A stretch of DNA of 64,000 nt, from positions 1 to 64,000 of the forward strand of contig SUGL01000007.1 of the NCBI GenBank assembly GCA_004963905.1, written 5' to 3'. Of this stretch, positions 60,810 through 64,000 are shown in pieces. Positions within the stretch are counted from its first letter, which is position 1, and every line of letters begins with the position of its first letter. The translations under genes and the position numbers were made by a program. Under the pieces are notes generated by a model, which did no database searches, was not told where the DNA came from, and saw only the letters and a program-made list of their open reading frames with translations. The stretch is from Mesorhizobium sp. Its GTDB lineage: Bacteria > Pseudomonadota > Alphaproteobacteria > Rhizobiales > Rhizobiaceae.

Positions 60810-62114
60810 TCAGTCAGTCAAGCCGTAAAGGCGCGCGCGGAACGCCGCCTTGTCCTTCAAATATGTGGTTTTCAGAACGTCCACAACATGCGATCGCCAG
60901 GCGTCGCTGAAGCCGTCGAAGTCCTTGTAGAAGCCCGGTTTGTTGAAGACGTAGCGCGAGACGAAGTCCTGCGGCACGAAATCCGAGATCAGCTGGTTGG
61001 TGAGCCAGGCATCGGGATGATCGGGCCTGGCGCGCACGACCAGGAAGCGCTGGCGCGGCGGAACGTCCTCGACCTTGAGATGGCCGAACTGGGCGATCTC
61101 GCGCTTGGCGGCGTTGAGGAACGGGAAGTTGCCGTCGCTGGCAATCAGGTCGGCATGGCCGTGGATCCAGGTCTGCAGCCAGACCTTGTCGACATCCGTC
61201 AGGTTGCGGTTGGGCTCGGCGTCGCGGATCAGCGCCCGTACCACCATCTCGGCGCGATGCTCGAGATAGCCCGAGGCCTCGATCCAGGAGGCGCGCGGCA
61301 AGTCAAGGCGGCCGGTAGCGGCGAGGAAACGGAACACCTTGTCGGCGTCGTTGATCGACAGATAGCTCACCTGCCAGGGCCGCGAGCGGCGGAAGCCCGG
61401 CGCTGCCGGGTCGCAGATCACCGTCGTCATATCAGGATCGACGAAGACGTAGAGCCCGCCGAAATGGCTCGTCCAGTAGGCATTGTGGCGGAAGATCACC
61501 TGGTCGGGGACAAGCGCGTTCTCGCGGATGTCGCCGCAGACCTTGGCGAGATCGACCATGCGCTCGAGCATGGCGTCGTCGCGCCAGGCGTCGGGCTCCT
61601 GTTTCAGCCGGTCGACGAGCTTGCCGAGCTCGGCCGCCTTGCCCAGCACGTCCTCGGCCGACAGCACCTTGAACTCGACCTGGTTGATCGACAGCAGATC
61701 CTCGATGTCGTTGACCTTGGGAACGGAGTCCTCGATCTCGCCGTAGATGACGTCCTTGATGGTCAGCGCGTCGATGGCGCGCCGGTTCCTGGACATGAAT
61801 TCGAACATCAGCTGCGAAGTGTTGGAGAAGGCGGTGTGCACCACCGGCAGGTCGATCTGCGACGGCGTCAGGATGATGAAGCGGCGGTTGACCTCGTTGG
61901 GATCGAGATAGTCGTAATCGCCGCATTCCTCGGCCACCTCGGGCGAGAAGCCGGTGCGGTCGATCTGGAAGCTCGTCAGCTTGGTGGGCTCGAGACCGAA
62001 GGCGACGAGCGCCTTGTTGTAGCGCTGGACGAGATGCGGCTCGTCGACTGCGAGCAGCCTGCCGTAGATCAGCTCGTTGTCGCGTAAGAGGTCGGGCTTT
62101 TTGGCGGCTTTCAA
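60810..62114 (-). CDS. DUF6638-family protein, partner of AAA ATPase
   Basis: 434 residues from TTG 62114. The SD-like stretch GGAGAAGGAAAG immediately upstream is provided by the right half of the flanking repeat; the frame further upstream reads through the repeat and DUF559 antisense, so is not natural. No known catalytic motif; soluble mixed alpha/beta. It is located between the AAA ATPase and DUF2333. The unit probably works together, the AAA protein remodelling or delivering a membrane complex. Confidence 0.75.
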   Translation of the reverse strand: MKAAKKPDLLRDNELIYGRLLAVDEPHLVQRYNKALVAFGLEPTKLTSFQIDRTGFSPEVAEECGDYDYLDPNEVNRRFIILTPSQIDLPVVHTAFSNTSQLMFEFMSRNRRAIDALTIKDVIYGEIEDSVPKVNDIEDLLSINQVEFKVLSAEDVLGKAAELGKLVDRLKQEPDAWRDDAMLERMVDLAKVCGDIRENALVPDQVIFRHNAYWTSHFGGLYVFVDPDMTTVICDPAAPGFRRSRPWQVSYLSINDADKVFRFLAATGRLDLPRASWIEASGYLEHRAEMVVRALIRDAEPNRNLTDVDKVWLQTWIHGHADLIASDGNFPFLNAAKREIAQFGHLKVEDVPPRQRFLVVRARPDHPDAWLTNQLISDFVPQDFVSRYVFNKPGFYKDFDGFSDAWRSHVVDVLKTTYLKDKAAFRARLYGLTD

Positions 62115-62118
62115 CTTT

Positions 62119-62173
62119 CCTTCTCCCCGTTCACGGGGAGAAGGTGCCCGAAGGGCGGATGAGGGGCGGCGCC
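62119..62173. repeat. cassette inverted repeat, left (family C)
   Basis: 55 bp starting with a perfect 11-bp hairpin (CCTTCTCCCCG, TTCA loop, CGGGGAGAAGG), then TGCCCGAAGGGCGGATGAGG and GGCGGCGCC. Its reverse complement matches 62593-62647 at 53 of 55 positions. Confidence 0.92.
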
Positions 62174-62181
62174 AACGCTCA

Positions 62182-62592
62182 TTATTCCTGCTCCAACGTC
62201 GCAGCCGGCAGAAATTTCGCATCGATACCAATCATCTTGCGATCCAGCCTACGATCCAGGGCTGCCGTAATCGTATCCAGTACACCCGCGAGGCTGGTCA
62301 AAACATCCGCATGCCAGACCCTCAACACCGACCAACCGTTGGCATTCATCGTCTCGTCCCTATATCGATCTCGGGATCGACCCGCATGCTGGCTGCCGTC
62401 GACTTCCACAACCAGATTGGCTTCACGGCAAGCAAAATCCGCGAAATAGGGGCCGATCGATAGCTGGCGTACAAACTTGTGGCCATTCAATCGCCGTCCT
62501 CGCAATTCATGCCACAGCCGTTCCTCGGCATCGTTCTCAACCTTCCGAAGCTCACGGGCTCTCGCTACTTTCGGCTCATTTTTTCCACGCAT
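62182..62592 (-). CDS. DUF559 / Vsr-like PD-(D/E)XK endonuclease-fold protein
   Basis: 136 residues from ATG 62592. N-terminal basic KVARARELRKVENDAEERLWHELRGRRLNGHKFVRQ, then FADFACREANLVVEVDGSQHAG, the DUF559 core, with acidic D/E and Asp-Gly before Q-H, typical of PD-(D/E)XK or Vsr-like folds, and ending NGWSVLRVWHADVL. Predicted nuclease or nucleic-acid-binding protein. The frame extends upstream into the repeat, which is not thought to be translated. The ATG is at the inner boundary of the right repeat. Confidence 0.88.
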   Translation of the reverse strand: MRGKNEPKVARARELRKVENDAEERLWHELRGRRLNGHKFVRQLSIGPYFADFACREANLVVEVDGSQHAGRSRDRYRDETMNANGWSVLRVWHADVLTSLAGVLDTITAALDRRLDRKMIGIDAKFLPAATLEQE

Positions 62593-62647
62593 GGCGCTGC
62601 CCCTCATCCGCCCTTCGGGCACCTTCTCCCCGTAAACGGGGAGAAGG
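62593..62647. repeat. cassette inverted repeat, right (family C)
   Basis: Mirror of 62119-62173 with two differences; it ends outward in CCTTCTCCCCG TAAA CGGGGAGAAGG. It directly precedes the AAA ATPase stop codon at 62652-62654. Confidence 0.92.
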
Positions 62648-62651
62648 AAGA

Positions 62652-64000
62652 TCACCACAGCCCCTTCTTCTTCAGTTCCTCCATCTCGCGTGCCGCGCGC
62701 TCGCGCAGGCGCGTGTCACGCAGGAGCTTCTCCACCGCGGCGTCGTCGGACTTGTCGGAATAGCGGAATTCGGAATCGGCGTAGCGGTTGATCTCCTGCA
62801 TGACCATCTCCATGGAGAACGGGCCGCGCAGTTCCTCGATCATCGCCTTCTTGTCGTCGTAGCTCTTGTGCATGAAGGCTTCCGGCTTCTCGAACCAGTC
62901 GTCCGGCAGCTCGATGTCCATGGCGCGCATTTTTATCGCGTCGGTGACGTTCTTGATGGCGCGGCCGGTGAAGCGCGGTTCGGCGTCCTTGATCATGTGC
63001 AGGTAGGTGCCGATGTCGGCCATGGTCTTCGGTGCGCCGTTTTCCTTCATGTAGCGTTCATAGACCTTCATCAGCCCGTCTTCCTGCGGCTTCTCGTGCT
63101 CCTCATAGGCCTCGGCCACGGCGCGCTGGATTTCCTGCGCCGCGTAGAGCTCGTGGTCGCCCAGCGGGATCTTGTGGTTCTTGCCGGCAAGCAGCACGAA
63201 GATGTCGATGTAGTCGTCGCGGGTCTGCGGGCCGTCGACCAGCCAGCGGGCGCCGGCGCGCTGGCGCAGCGCATCGTCGACATTCTCGGGATAGTTGGAA
63301 AACATGCCGAAGGAGCAGTTGCCGCGCACCACGGTGGAAGCACCGGCAAAGGCGTCCATCAAGACGCCGGTGATCTCCTGCTGGCCGGCGGACGCGCGGT
63401 CGTCGGAGCGGCGCGCCGCGACCTGGTCGATGTCGTCGATGGTGCCGAAGCCGATGGTTCGCGGATTGAGCACGTTGTTGATGAACTGGCGGCAGTTCTG
63501 GCCCGACTTGCCCTGATAGGACGAAATCTGGTCGACGCCGAAATTCTCGTAGACGAAGGGATAGCCGGCGACCTGGCAGTAGCCGTTGACGAGACCGGCG
63601 ATCATCTGGATCAGCGTCGTCTTGCCGGTGCCGGGCGCGCCGTCGCCGATGAAGGTGAACAGGAAGCCGCCGAGTTCGACGAAGGGGTTCAGCTCGCGCT
63701 CGAAATCATAGGCCATCAGCATCTTGGCCAGCCTGACCGACTGGAATTTGGCGATGTGGTTGCCGACGACTTCTTCCGGTTTCTTGAAGGTCATCACCAG
63801 CGGCTTGGCACGCTTGCCGGGCGCCACGTCGAAGCCGTCGAGGGTGAAGTCGTCGACGTCGATGCGGATATGTGCGTTCTCGAACGGGCCGATGCCGTCG
63901 AAGCGCCCCTTGCGCGCGAGCAGCCCGTCGATGGCGACACGAGCAAAGGCACGCGCCCGCGTCATCAGGTCGGCGTCGTCCTTCGAACCGGCAATCGCCT
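62652..64000 (-). CDS. AAA-family ATPase (5' end beyond window)
   Basis: The frame remains open to the window edge, so the N-terminus is missing; the first internal ATG is 63965. Visible region: Walker A GDGAPGTGKTTLIQM, Walker B-like FGTIDDIDQVA, sensor region FGMFSNYPENVDDALRQRAGARWLVDG (arginine finger-like). The C-terminus ends in a charged coiled tail (REMEELKKKGLW). It resembles MoxR/CDC48-type ATPases acting in chaperone-like remodelling; with DUF6638 and DUF2333 it forms a three-gene unit. The stop is 5 bp from the cassette repeat. Confidence 0.85.
   Translation of the reverse strand, partial: AIAGSKDDADLMTRARAFARVAIDGLLARKGRFDGIGPFENAHIRIDVDDFTLDGFDVAPGKRAKPLVMTFKKPEEVVGNHIAKFQSVRLAKMLMAYDFERELNPFVELGGFLFTFIGDGAPGTGKTTLIQMIAGLVNGYCQVAGYPFVYENFGVDQISSYQGKSGQNCRQFINNVLNPRTIGFGTIDDIDQVAARRSDDRASAGQQEITGVLMDAFAGASTVVRGNCSFGMFSNYPENVDDALRQRAGARWLVDGPQTRDDYIDIFVLLAGKNHKIPLGDHELYAAQEIQRAVAEAYEEHEKPQEDGLMKVYERYMKENGAPKTMADIGTYLHMIKDAEPRFTGRAIKNVTDAIKMRAMDIELPDDWFEKPEAFMHKSYDDKKAMIEELRGPFSMEMVMQEINRYADSEFRYSDKSDDAAVEKLLRDTRLRERAAREMEELKKKGLW

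Larger units (their letters stand above)
62119..62647. mobile_element. DUF559 cassette bounded by 55-bp inverted repeats
   Basis: A 529-bp unit interrupting a compact operon. Terminal inverted repeats 62119-62173 and 62593-62647 end outward in perfect 11-bp hairpins. The single gene (62182-62592) fills the interior. The left outer end lies 4 bp from the DUF6638 TTG start and the right outer end 4 bp from the AAA gene's stop. No transposase and no target duplication longer than a few bases is seen. The repeats are reminiscent of REP-like palindromes paired with a nuclease gene. Confidence 0.65.

Noticed and set aside
62593..62763. Frames reading through the cassette repeats (SPHPPFGHLLPVNGEK-type peptides)
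   Set aside because: These are translations of the repeat sequence and are unlikely to be real protein ends.

Overview
This window is GC-rich chromosomal DNA from an alphaproteobacterium of the Hyphomicrobiales, most likely Mesorhizobium or a close Phyllobacteriaceae relative. The evidence is the CtrA cell-cycle cluster (SciP, CtrA, ChpT, EipA/DUF1134), a fused TrpE-TrpG preceded by a rhizobial trpL leader peptide with three Trp codons, two RirA-type iron-responsive operators (TGA-N9-TCA), a cluster of GANTC (CcrM) sites, and several families of short palindromic intergenic repeats. The genus is inferred; no 16S gene or phage/plasmid marker is present.

Layout. 1-2.6 kb: a possible insertion-sequence end, tRNA-Met, a Gfo/Idh/MocA oxidoreductase and mnmA. 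2.75-9.9 kb: cell-cycle block with a phased CtrA-site array, sciP, a redox enzyme/HxlR pair, a FliJ-like protein, ctrA, a single-domain response regulator, chpT, eipA and a membrane-anchored coiled-coil protein. 9.9-23.2 kb: housekeeping and accessory enzymes (rRNA methyltransferase, NolR-like ArsR regulator, HugZ/CaiB/SDR operon, GNAT, glutathionyl-hydroquinone-reductase-like GST, NUDIX, metallophosphoesterase, hydrolase, TPR protein) ending in leuA with an upstream Leu-rich leader ORF. 23.6-26 kb: a tightly overlapping ATP-grasp/esterase/NTF2-like operon. 26-29.4 kb: iron uptake (siderophore-interacting reductase and TonB receptor), each with an IRO box. 29.5-37.8 kb: MFS/LysR pair, SDRs, AbrB-type membrane protein, DsrE-like protein, a secreted protein with an internal duplication, and VapBC. 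37.8-41.1 kb: trpL-trpE(G)-CDF transporter.

41.3-50.0 kb is the most coherent catabolic locus: an SDR, an SMP-30 lactonase, an FCD-type GntR regulator, a two-subunit UxaA-family lyase whose subunits are separated by a complete SsuABC/TauABC-type transporter, and a beta-hydroxyacid dehydrogenase resembling YihU. A perfect 16-bp palindrome in the divergent promoter is echoed upstream of the SDR, suggesting one regulon. The substrate is not identified; a sugar acid or an organosulfonate are the main candidates. 50-57.5 kb holds an AstE-like deacylase, a disulfide oxidoreductase/DUF4126 pair, a hexapeptide acetyltransferase, a GlxA-type regulator with an isochorismatase-like hydrolase, and an unknown secreted/membrane protein pair. 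57.6-64 kb has fhs and a conserved three-gene unit (AAA ATPase, DUF6638, DUF2333).

That three-gene unit is interrupted by a compact 529-bp cassette: one DUF559 (PD-(D/E)XK-like) gene bounded by 55-bp inverted repeats with hairpin outer ends. Two other repeat families (here called A and B) recur across the window and repeatedly abut, or even supply, stop codons of neighbouring genes.
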